Shown piece after piece: positions 1-5,774 of a stretch of DNA of 28,988 nucleotides. Each line of letters starts with the position of its first letter. Position 1 is the first letter of the stretch. The notes beneath the pieces were generated by a model. The model saw only the letters and a program-made list of their open reading frames with translations. It did not search any database and had not been told where the DNA came from. Origin of the DNA: a virus; the IMG/VR virus record IMGVR_UViG_3300036884_000517, positions 1 to 28,988 of that record; one strand, given 5' to 3'. The translations under genes were made by a program, and so were the position numbers.

Positions 1-1
1 G

Positions 2-487
2 CACCTGCTCTATATCTCCATCCTGCACGACGGATACACCCAACCCATCGTGACCGTCTATGACAAGGAGCAGGACAAGTACGTGATCGTGGATGGATTT
101 CACCGCTACCTCATCCCCAAAACCTACAAGGACATCTATAAGCGCACCGGGGGAAGGGTGCCCATCGTCGTGATCGACAAACCGATCAATGACCGCATGG
201 CCTCCACGATCCGGCATAACCGGGCGCGCGGCAAGCATGCGGTGGATGGCATGGCGAACCTGGTCTTTTCGCTGATTGAGGGAGGATGGAGCGATTCGGA
301 GGTTTGCAATGAGATTGGGCTGGAAGCTGAGGAAATGGTGAGGCTGAAGTACATCACGGGCTTTGCCAAGCTCTTTGAGAACGTGGAGTATTCCAAAGCC
401 TGGGAGACGGCCCGGCAGATGAAGCTGAGGAAGGATTATGAGCAAAGCCAACGGGCAGAGAGTCACGAAGCTCCTGCGCATCGATGA
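2..487 (+). CDS. ParB/IbrB-like nuclease-fold protein, 5' end cut by window
   Basis: The frame is open from the first bases of the window, so the true start lies upstream. A GTG at 50 is only an internal codon, because the ParB-fold core begins before it. The visible N-terminus reads DGYTQPIVTVYD and then VIVDGFHRYL, which matches the strand and GxHR-type motif of ParB/sulfiredoxin-fold proteins, especially the IbrB-like branch. Members bind DNA or act as nucleases or CTPases; IbrB is known as a co-activator of prophage genes. The C-terminal half (nt 250-480) is helical and charged, plausibly a DNA-binding part. The end overlaps the next ParB-like gene by 50 bases, suggesting translational coupling. 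A role in phage DNA handling or gene control is inferred from family and place, not shown. Confidence 0.8.
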   Translation, partial: HLLYISILHDGYTQPIVTVYDKEQDKYVIVDGFHRYLIPKTYKDIYKRTGGRVPIVVIDKPINDRMASTIRHNRARGKHAVDGMANLVFSLIEGGWSDSEVCNEIGLEAEEMVRLKYITGFAKLFENVEYSKAWETARQMKLRKDYEQSQRAESHEAPAHR

Positions 488-995
488 GATCAAGCCTTAC
501 TGGCGGAATCCGCGAGATAATCACGCGGCCGTGGAGAAGGTGAAGCAGTCGATCTCAAATTACGGCTACAACCAGCTCATCGCGGTGGATGAGAAGAATG
601 TCATCATCGTGGGGCACACCCGCTACGCAGCTCTGAAAGAGCTGGGATGGCTGGAAGTGACGGTTTTGGTTTTGCCCCTGACGCCGAAGCAGGCCAAAGC
701 CTACCGTATTGTCGATAACAAGACCAGTGAGATTGCGACCTGGACGGATGCTCTGCTGGTGGAGCTGCGGGAGATTGACGATGCGGCTGAAATGCAGCCG
801 TTTTTCGGTGAGGATCTGGTCAAGCTCTTGAGTCATGATATGGGCGCAGATGGCGGCTTGGAGGCCACCACCGAGCAGCAGGTTCAGGTCATGGATGAGG
901 CCATGCGGGCCCGCTTCGGTCACGGAAACGGCAAGGACATGGAGCAGGAGGTTACCTGCCCGGCCTGTGGAGTGCAGTTCTTTATCAAGCGTTGA
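438..995 (+). CDS. ParB-like nuclease-domain protein
   Basis: This is a 185-residue protein. Its N-terminal 100 residues form a ParB N-terminal domain: a KLLRIDEIKPYWRNPR opening, then VIIVGHTRYAALKELG (the GHTR motif of this fold) and AYRIVDNKTSE, which is typical of phage and plasmid ParB-like nucleases. The start is ATG 438, with GAGGAAGG at 428-435. It overlaps the preceding ParB-like gene by 50 bases. The last 15 residues carry one CPACG pair and end FFIKR, which looks like half of a zinc ribbon; a second Cys pair is missing. Such genes often sit ahead of phage terminases, and their substrate is unknown. Family assignment is firm; the role in packaging or regulation is inference. Confidence 0.85.
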   Translation: MSKANGQRVTKLLRIDEIKPYWRNPRDNHAAVEKVKQSISNYGYNQLIAVDEKNVIIVGHTRYAALKELGWLEVTVLVLPLTPKQAKAYRIVDNKTSEIATWTDALLVELREIDDAAEMQPFFGEDLVKLLSHDMGADGGLEATTEQQVQVMDEAMRARFGHGNGKDMEQEVTCPACGVQFFIKR

Positions 996-1001
996 GCCCT
1001 T

Positions 1002-1307
1002 ATGATGGATCTTTCTCAAGTGAAGTGGACGAACGCCAAAACCTACCAGGATGCTCCGCACGAGTACATCCTAAGCTGGGACTATCCGGAGGTTTTCCTC
1101 TTTTACCGTCAGCTCATCCGCAGGGAAGGCGTCCGGCAGAAGTTCACGCTGCGCGGCCGCACCTATCCTTATCGCTACTACTACGCAGAAGATGGCTGGA
1201 AGTATTGGGTGATTCAGGACGTCTTAAATCGAGCACGCGCCAACCCGGAGGATAAATTCAAGGACGATCCGGGCGGGCCTGTCTTCACCATTACCGTCTG
1301 GCGCTGA
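1002..1307 (+). CDS. Conserved small phage protein, function unknown
   Basis: A 101-residue soluble protein rich in Tyr, Trp and Arg. It contains the segments APHEYIL, FTLRGRTYPYRYYY and GWKYWVIQDVLNRAR. I have a general memory of this pattern in small hypothetical proteins of phages and bacteria, but no function is known to me. There is no signal peptide or membrane segment. Two adjacent ATG codons (1002 and 1005) could start it; neither has a strong ribosome site. It follows the ParB-like gene by six bases, so it is probably in the same operon. Confidence 0.75.
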   Translation: MMDLSQVKWTNAKTYQDAPHEYILSWDYPEVFLFYRQLIRREGVRQKFTLRGRTYPYRYYYAEDGWKYWVIQDVLNRARANPEDKFKDDPGGPVFTITVWR

Positions 1308-1317
1308 TATACCTCGA

Positions 1318-1337
1318 CCCGGATCAGCCCGGATCAG
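1318..1337 (+). repeat. Perfect tandem repeat of a 10-base unit
   Basis: CCCGGATCAG occurs twice head to tail (1318-1327 and 1328-1337) in the short gap between two genes. It lies about 19 bases before the Shine-Dalgarno sequence of the next gene. The flanking GACCC and GGGTC could also pair. The function is unknown; it could be a small protein-binding site or simply a local duplication. Confidence 0.5.
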
Positions 1338-1365
1338 GGTCCATTCGCTTGCTTCAGGAGGCTGC

Positions 1366-1587
1366 ATGAAGATCACGATCGAGAGTACAACCAAACTGGT
1401 TGAAATCAATGGACTGCCGGCCCGGGTTTGGGAGGGGCAGACGGAGAGCGGCGTGGCGCTTACCTGCTTCATCAATCTCATCGAGGTTCGGGATGACCAG
1501 GACCTTTCTCAATTCAATCGGGAGCTCACGGAGCAGCGCGCTCCCTCCGCGGCCGTCAAAAGCCTCCCGCTTAAGATGATTCTGTAG
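1366..1587 (+). CDS. Conserved small phage protein, function unknown
   Basis: A 73-residue protein with a strong ribosome site (AGGAGG at 1357-1362) just before ATG 1366. It begins with beta-strand-like sequence (MKITIESTTKLVEINGLPAR, then VWEGQTESGVALTCFI) and ends in a short charged helix and PLKMIL. I recognise the pattern from small hypothetical proteins near terminase genes of many phages, but no activity is known to me. No cofactor site, signal peptide or membrane helix is visible. Confidence 0.75.
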   Translation: MKITIESTTKLVEINGLPARVWEGQTESGVALTCFINLIEVRDDQDLSQFNRELTEQRAPSAAVKSLPLKMIL

Positions 1588-1615
1588 GTGCCGTGATGAA
1601 GGCATCGGTATCGAT

Positions 1616-2380
1616 ATGGTAAACAAGAGCGGTCCCAATGAACCTATGAAGCCTGAGCAACCTATAAAGAAGAAGAAGATTTGTGGGGCTAAGCGGGTGA
1701 GCGGGCTTGAGATTTGCCAATCACCTTGGGTCATGCCTAATGGGCGTTGCCGGAAGCATGGCGGGAAGAGTCCAAGGGGAAGTGAGAGCCCGCAGTTTGT
1801 GACCGGGCGTTATTCGAAGTACATGCCCGAGCGGTTGATGACGACGTATGATGAGTCGCGCAACAATCCAGATCTTCTCAGTCTGCGGGAAGAGGCGGTA
1901 GTTCTTGAGACGCGGCTGTGTGAACTGCTGAAGTCCGTGGACTATCGCCAATCCGAAGAAGGCTGGAAGCAGGCCATGACCCTTTACAAGAGGTTTCAGG
2001 CTTGCGCGCTGAAGAAGGATGGCGCGGGGATTGAGGCCGCCCTCCATGATCTGGGAACCATCCTCAAGGCGGGGCCTTCTCACTCCGAGGAGATTTGGGA
2101 GAACATTCAGCAGGTGATTGAAGATAAGCGCCGGGTGGTGGAGACGATTGCCAAGCAAGAGCTGTTGGGCGCCGTCACCATTGAGCGCGTCATGAGCCTG
2201 TTCGTGGGCATGGCGGAAGCGGTGAAGGATAACGTGCAGGATCTTAAGGCGCGCCGCTCCATCTATGATCGGTTTGAGTCCATGATTACGAGAGGCGGGA
2301 TCACGCCCACGGAAGAGACCAGTCAGGCGCTTCAGGTAACGGTCCAGGCGCTTCCGGCCAAGGGAAACGGCTCTGCATGA
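1616..2380 (+). CDS. HGG-motif protein, putative terminase small subunit
   Basis: A 254-residue protein directly upstream of the large terminase. Residues about 22-50 hold CGAKRVSGLEICQSP, CRKHGGKSPRG and GRYSKYMP; this Cys/His cluster could bind zinc. Proteins with the HGG(x)SPRG block are common beside phage terminases. The rest is long amphipathic helix with a central charged part (LREEAVVLETRLCELL) fit for oligomer formation. Small terminases recognise the packaging site and form rings, and place and helical make-up fit that job, but I see no clear helix-turn-helix. The start is ATG 1616; the ribosome site is weak. The alternative is a zinc-binding accessory protein of packaging. Confidence 0.6.
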   Translation: MVNKSGPNEPMKPEQPIKKKKICGAKRVSGLEICQSPWVMPNGRCRKHGGKSPRGSESPQFVTGRYSKYMPERLMTTYDESRNNPDLLSLREEAVVLETRLCELLKSVDYRQSEEGWKQAMTLYKRFQACALKKDGAGIEAALHDLGTILKAGPSHSEEIWENIQQVIEDKRRVVETIAKQELLGAVTIERVMSLFVGMAEAVKDNVQDLKARRSIYDRFESMITRGGITPTEETSQALQVTVQALPAKGNGSA

Positions 2381-2624
2381 GGGGGTGTTTCGTAGTTTAG
2401 CAATACTTCGTATTTTCGTATATATAATCTGGTTGTTAAAAAACGCCTGAAATTCGCGTTCTGAGCGTTTCTGTAAGCTCTTTATTTTGTGCAAGATAAT
2501 GCTTTTGCGGTATTGGGGTATGGCAAGTCCACAAGTTATAGCAAACAAAGAGGGCGTAAGCTGAAATGAACCTCTTAAACAGGCACTAAACGCGAAGTTC
2601 GAACCCAGGAAGAACGTCCGGACT
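2381..2624 (+). promoter_or_regulatory. AT-rich intergenic region ahead of the large terminase
   Basis: This is the largest non-coding gap in the window. Bases 2401-2520 contain only about 36% G+C by my count, well below the surrounding genes. It holds a consensus -10 hexamer TATAAT (2423-2428) without a convincing -35 box, a second -10-like GATAAT (2495-2500), a short inverted repeat AAACGC/GCGTTT (2441-2446 and 2465-2470), a direct repeat GTAAGCT (2473-2479 and 2556-2562), and the 8-base palindrome GTTCGAAC (2597-2604). An AGGA/AAG-type ribosome site near 2607-2612 serves the terminase. A late promoter, or the cos/pac packaging site, often lies here in phages; which applies is not decided by sequence alone. 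Confidence 0.45.
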
Positions 2625-4226
2625 ATGGCCAAGCGGACATCAGCGCTCACCGAGAAAGATCTCCTCCAACCGATGCGTCGCGTCCTTGATCCTCCTCCTG
2701 TCGAGGAGCTCTTGCGCCTGCGTGACCCGCATCCGGGCCAGATCGGATTTATTAACAGCCCATGCAAGCGCAAGATCATTCGGGCGGGCCGGCGGGGAGG
2801 GAAGACAACCGGCGTCGCGATTCTTGCGGTAAGGGAGTTTCAGCGCGGCAAGCGCGTTCTTTATGGCGTGCCCACGCAGGAGCAGATCGAGCGCTTCTGG
2901 TATGAGGTTACGGAGGCCCTTCGCGGGGCCATTGATGCGGGACGCTTTTACAAGAACGAGCTTAAGCACAGCATCGAAATGCTGGGCAGCCGTTCGAAGA
3001 TCCGGGCCAAGACCTGTTGGAACGCGGATACCCTGCGCGGTGATGACGCGGACCTGCTGATCCTCGATGAATTCCAACTCATGAATGAGGACGCCTGGAG
3101 GATCGTTGGGGCGCCCATGCTCCTTGACAATAACGGGGATGCCGTCTTTATCTACACGCCGCCTTCCCTGCACTCCCGCAGCTCTTCCAAAGCCAATGAT
3201 CCTCAGCACGCCGCGAAGATGTTTAAGCAGGCGGCCAAGGACACCACGGGCCGGTGGGGGACGTTCCATTTCAGCTCTCATGACAACCCGTACCTGTCCA
3301 AGCAAGCGTTGGCCGATATTTCGATGGATATGACGGCGTCCGCCATTCGGCAGGAAATCATGGCGGAGGATAGCGATGAGGTTCCGGGCGCCCTTTGGAA
3401 GCATGAGTGGATTGATAAAACCCGGGTGCGTCCGGATGAAGTGCCGGAGCTCGAGCGCGTGGTCGTGGGGGTTGATCCATCCGGATCGGGAACGAACGAG
3501 GCTGGCATCGTCGTGGCCGGAGGCGGGCGAGCGCCCAAGGGCTGGAAGGATGACGGGTTGCAGCATGCCTATGTCATGGCGGATGCCTCCCTGCTGGCTC
3601 CGACGCCGAGAGCCTGGGCCCAAGCGGCCGTCAATCAGTATTGGGAGCACCGGGCCGACCGGCTTTATGGAGAGCGCAACTTCGGGGGCGATATGGTGGA
3701 GTCTACGATCCGTCAGGTGGAGACGGGGAATGCCGTGTCCTATAAGGACGCCAACGCCACGCGCGGGAAGACGGTCCGGGCGGAGCCGGTCGCGGCAGCC
3801 TGCGAGAATGGCAGGGTCCATCACGTGGGGATGTTTGAACAGCTTGAAACCGAAATGTGCACCTATCTGCCCGGCGACAAGTCTCCCAATCGCCTGGATG
3901 CGATGGTCTGGGCCGTGTTGCCGCTCATTGAGGGAGAGGGGGTGCTCGGGCTCATTGATTACTTAAGGGATGGCAGCGCCCAGGAGGATTTGGATACTAT
4001 GGATAAAGTGAGGCGATCGAACACGCTGGTGAAGCCGATGATTGCGGATGCGGCTCCTCACTGCCCAGAGTGTCAGGCGGTTACGGTCGTGCGCGTGGCG
4101 GGCGGCGAGCTTAAATGCAACCAGTGCGGCATCCAATGGAAGGATCCTCGAACCAAGCCCACGGACGGGCAGGGCATGACCCGAACGCAATTTCTGGCGA
4201 AGGCAGATGAGAAGCGAACAGGATGA
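2625..4226 (+). CDS. terL: Phage terminase large subunit with C-terminal zinc ribbon
   Basis: This is the 533-residue packaging motor that pumps DNA into the prohead and cuts it. The ATPase domain has Walker A GRRGGKTT (residues 55-62), Walker B LLILDEF with D148 and E149, and a coupling-type IYTPP (176-180). The RNase H-like nuclease domain has VGVDPSGSG (D284), YGERNFGGD (E350) and NRLDAMVWA (D425), giving the three acidic metal ligands. The last 60 residues are unusual: C480xxC483 and C498xxC501 form a treble-clef or ribbon-type zinc site (CPEC and CNQCG), outside the usual TerL length. Similar Cys tails occur on two glycosyltransferases in this window. Function is certain; the role of the zinc tail is unknown and may be DNA or partner binding. 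Confidence 0.96.
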   Translation: MAKRTSALTEKDLLQPMRRVLDPPPVEELLRLRDPHPGQIGFINSPCKRKIIRAGRRGGKTTGVAILAVREFQRGKRVLYGVPTQEQIERFWYEVTEALRGAIDAGRFYKNELKHSIEMLGSRSKIRAKTCWNADTLRGDDADLLILDEFQLMNEDAWRIVGAPMLLDNNGDAVFIYTPPSLHSRSSSKANDPQHAAKMFKQAAKDTTGRWGTFHFSSHDNPYLSKQALADISMDMTASAIRQEIMAEDSDEVPGALWKHEWIDKTRVRPDEVPELERVVVGVDPSGSGTNEAGIVVAGGGRAPKGWKDDGLQHAYVMADASLLAPTPRAWAQAAVNQYWEHRADRLYGERNFGGDMVESTIRQVETGNAVSYKDANATRGKTVRAEPVAAACENGRVHHVGMFEQLETEMCTYLPGDKSPNRLDAMVWAVLPLIEGEGVLGLIDYLRDGSAQEDLDTMDKVRRSNTLVKPMIADAAPHCPECQAVTVVRVAGGELKCNQCGIQWKDPRTKPTDGQGMTRTQFLAKADEKRTG

Positions 4227-4260
4227 CGGCGCTGATGAGGTCTTGATTTTGAAGTAGAAT

Positions 4261-4290
4261 TGCCGGGAGCCCGATCGCAACAGCCCGGCA
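4261..4290 (+). promoter_or_regulatory. Hairpin just before the ribosome site of the Pro-rich small gene
   Basis: TGCCGGG (4261-4267) pairs perfectly with CCCGGCA (4284-4290) around a 16-base loop. It is followed at once by the AAAGGAGG ribosome site of the next small gene, with no T-run, so it is not a standard terminator. It could shield the mRNA 5' end or tune translation. Confidence 0.5.
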
Positions 4291-4305
4291 GAAAGGAGGC
4301 CGACC

Positions 4306-4425
4306 ATGGTAAATTACGATCCCCCGAAACCAAGGGATCCTAATCCGAATCCGGCGAATCCGAATCCGAGACCCAATCCTGATCCAAAGGGACCGGGACC
4401 TATGCCGAAACCCCCGCATCCGTAG
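4306..4425 (+). CDS. Proline-rich 39-residue microprotein
   Basis: A very short reading frame with one of the best ribosome sites in the window (AAAGGAGG at 4292-4299, six bases before ATG 4306). The product is 39 residues, of which 17 are proline and most of the rest Asn, Asp, Lys, Arg and Gly. The centre alternates Pro with Asn (PNPNPANPNPRPNPDP), and the matching DNA repeats the unit AATCCG. It has no hydrophobic core and should be extended (polyproline-like). Hairpins lie on both sides. No function is known; possible roles are a spacer-like binding peptide or a host-interaction peptide. Coding is supported by the ribosome site and by a composition that could not arise from a neighbouring real gene. 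Confidence 0.6.
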   Translation: MVNYDPPKPRDPNPNPANPNPRPNPDPKGPGPMPKPPHP

Positions 4426-4427
4426 CT

Positions 4428-4475
4428 AGAACGGGGCGCAGACGGGCGGCGTGGCTTAATCGCGCTGCCCGTTCT
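4428..4475 (+). terminator. Hairpin after the Pro-rich gene, possible terminator
   Basis: AGAACGGG (4428-4435) pairs perfectly with CCCGTTCT (4468-4475). GCGC (4436-4439) can pair with GCGC (4462-4465) to extend the stem past a two-base bulge. The stem starts three bases after the stop codon of the Pro-rich gene. The following bases (GCTTCTGG) are only mildly T-rich, so termination would be weak; an RNA-stability role is the alternative. Confidence 0.45.
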
Positions 4476-4501
4476 GCTTCTGGCCGCATGAGGTTATTGC
4501 G

Positions 4502-4681
4502 ATGAGCAAAGATCCTGAGCCGGGATTCTACTGGGTAAGAAACTTTGATAGTGGCGATTGGGTGATCGCGGAATTATCAACAGATCCAGGGCGCTATCCG
4601 TGGACGCTGCTGGGTACAGATGAAATTTATGAGGCGAGCGAGTTTGCAGAGATCGGTGAGAGGATTCCGAATCATGAATAG
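4502..4681 (+). CDS. Small conserved phage protein (59 residues)
   Basis: A 59-residue acidic protein that begins MSKDPEPGFYWVR and contains DWVIAEL, PWTLLGTDEIYE and EFAEIGERI. Aromatic-rich short proteins of this pattern (a WYWVR..WV.AE start and a FxEIGxRI end) occur in many phage genomes, with no known role. It is probably a small beta-rich fold. GAGG (near 4487-4490) is a fair ribosome site for ATG 4502. The stop codon overlaps the ATG of the next gene (ATGAATAG), which points to coupled translation. Confidence 0.65.
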   Translation: MSKDPEPGFYWVRNFDSGDWVIAELSTDPGRYPWTLLGTDEIYEASEFAEIGERIPNHE

Positions 4682-4982
4682 ACGACGATTTCTGTTAGCC
4701 TTCACGACCGGCGCCGCGGGTCTGCTGGTTCCGAAGACAGCCTACTTCTTCCTGCAGGGGAACCCGCTCCAAGCTCGGTTGCGCCATGTGGATGTGAAAG
4801 AGTTTTCAGACATCACGGCCGTGGAGCGCCAGCTTGAATACTTTTGGAGCACCTATCAGATCAAGCCCGACCTCATCGGATTTCGCGATGAAGAGACTCG
4901 GCAGGCGTTCGAGCGGGCGATTGCTCCGCGACGGAGGCGGGATCGATGCCGAAATTCAAGACTGACTACATTTACGCGCTGA
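4674..4982 (+). CDS. Small protein with Tat-like N-terminus
   Basis: A 102-residue protein read from ATG 4674, which overlaps the stop of the preceding gene. An in-frame ATG at 4620 would add 18 residues from inside that gene and is less likely. The N-terminus MNRRRFLLAFTTGAAGLLVP has the RRxFL pattern and hydrophobic stretch of a twin-arginine signal or a single membrane anchor. The rest is soluble and mixed in charge (VERQLEYFWSTYQIKPDLIG, then an Arg-rich end). Small RR-motif proteins like this occur in other phages. Export by Tat is not proven by sequence, since no signal-peptidase site is clear; it may be a membrane-anchored virion or host-interaction protein. Confidence 0.6.
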   Translation: MNRRRFLLAFTTGAAGLLVPKTAYFFLQGNPLQARLRHVDVKEFSDITAVERQLEYFWSTYQIKPDLIGFRDEETRQAFERAIAPRRRRDRCRNSRLTTFTR

Positions 4983-5125
4983 ACCAATCCTTGCAGGAAG
5001 AATGGAACAATTTCCTGGCGCTGCACAGTAACGCGAGAGGCTTGCTGTGGAAGACTTACGATGAGAGATGCATCGGGTTTTTGCAAGCCCGGGAGCGCAT
5101 GAGGAAGGCGAGGAGAAAGCGATGA
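4946..5125 (+). CDS. Small basic helical protein (59 residues)
   Basis: A 59-residue protein beginning MPKFKTDYIYALNQSLQEEW and ending in a strongly basic tail (RERMRKARRKR). ATG 4946 follows a GGAGG-type ribosome site (4933-4937) and lies inside the end of the preceding gene, 37 bases before that gene stops. Its own stop overlaps the next ATG (ATGA). The middle is amphipathic helix with aromatic residues. The basic tail suggests nucleic-acid binding, but this is only inference. Clean overlaps at both ends and the ribosome site support that it is real. Confidence 0.6.
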   Translation: MPKFKTDYIYALNQSLQEEWNNFLALHSNARGLLWKTYDERCIGFLQARERMRKARRKR

Positions 5126-5460
5126 TCTTTTACTGGCTGGGGAAGTTCTTGCGCTGGTTGCTCAGGATGATTCAGATGCCGAAGCCCTTGGACGTGGCGA
5201 GAATTCACCCAAACTCTCGCTGCCCGGTCTGTGGCGCTTCTCGGGGGAGCCTGCGCGCCGTAGAGATTGCGGGCGGTGTGGAGGGAAAGAACCTGGCAAT
5301 GAGCTTGTGTCAGCACACGTGCTCCATCTGTGGAGCTCGGTGGTTCGAGGCGGCGGTCGTCAAGATTGATCCTTCACTGATTCAGCCGGCGCTTCCCCGT
5401 AATGAGAACGAGAAGGCTGAAGACGCCTTGCGCAAGCTGCCCTTTCAACCACGATCTTAA
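5122..5460 (+). CDS. Small zinc-ribbon protein
   Basis: A 112-residue protein read from ATG 5122, whose ATGA overlaps the stop of the preceding gene; GAGGAG at about 5110-5115 is the ribosome site. A longer in-frame start at 5068 would lie within the upstream gene and is less likely. Residues 1-20 form an amphipathic or membrane-facing helix (FYWLGKFLRWLLRMI). C34xxC37 (CPVCG) and C67xxC70 (CSICG) form a zinc ribbon, with an extra C63 close by. The 29-residue gap between Cys pairs is longer than in the other zinc tails of this window. Function is unknown; small zinc ribbons in phages may bind DNA, RNA or protein partners. Confidence 0.7.
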   Translation: MIFYWLGKFLRWLLRMIQMPKPLDVARIHPNSRCPVCGASRGSLRAVEIAGGVEGKNLAMSLCQHTCSICGARWFEAAVVKIDPSLIQPALPRNENEKAEDALRKLPFQPRS

Positions 5461-5475
5461 CCCAGGGAAGGCATC

Positions 5476-5688
5476 ATGCCGAACAGTTGGGCTCACAAAA
5501 TGCTTGATGATCTGCGACCGGACTTCTATGGGGAGCTGACGTTTTCGATTCACGCCGGGGAAATTACCAAGGTGGCCAAGGTGCAAACTCTGATCGCGCC
5601 CACCATCCTCGCGCAGCGCGCCATGGCCGACTCCAAAAGAAAGCTCTTGACAACTCCACCGCATCAAGAGCATGTTAAGCACGACTAG
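5476..5688 (+). CDS. Hypothetical small protein (70 residues)
   Basis: A 70-residue protein with AGGGAAGG (5463-5470) five bases before ATG 5476. It contains ELTFSIHAGEITKVAKVQTL, probably a beta hairpin, followed by a basic helical end. I do not recognise the family. It is the last of the small-gene cluster and is followed by a terminator-like hairpin. Confidence 0.6.
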   Translation: MPNSWAHKMLDDLRPDFYGELTFSIHAGEITKVAKVQTLIAPTILAQRAMADSKRKLLTTPPHQEHVKHD

Positions 5689-5729
5689 CGAGGCTCCTTC
5701 GCCAGGGCCGTAACGAGCGCAGGACCGAG

Positions 5730-5774
5730 AGACCCGCTCCGTGTGAAAATCCCACGGCGGGTCTTTTGGTTTTC
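5730..5774 (+). terminator. Rho-independent-type terminator touching the portal start
   Basis: AGACCCGC (5730-5737) pairs with GCGGGTCT (5757-5764). The stem continues as CGTG/CACG after a two-base bulge, closing a loop of about nine bases that includes GTGTGAAAATC-like sequence. The stem is followed by TTTGGTTTT. This is the clearest terminator shape in the window. The portal ATG (5775) follows directly, so readthrough, antitermination or another RNA role must be considered. Confidence 0.7.

Noticed and set aside
2520-2564. 14-codon frame in the AT-rich gap
   Set aside because: Too short, with no good ribosome site.
2586-2612. tRNA-like T-arm with GTTCGAACCC
   Set aside because: The bases on each side do not form the five-pair T-stem, and no acceptor or anticodon arm can be drawn.
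2640-3824. Long open frame on the - strand opposite terL
   Set aside because: The terminase on the + strand has full catalytic motifs; the reverse frame has none and is a shadow.
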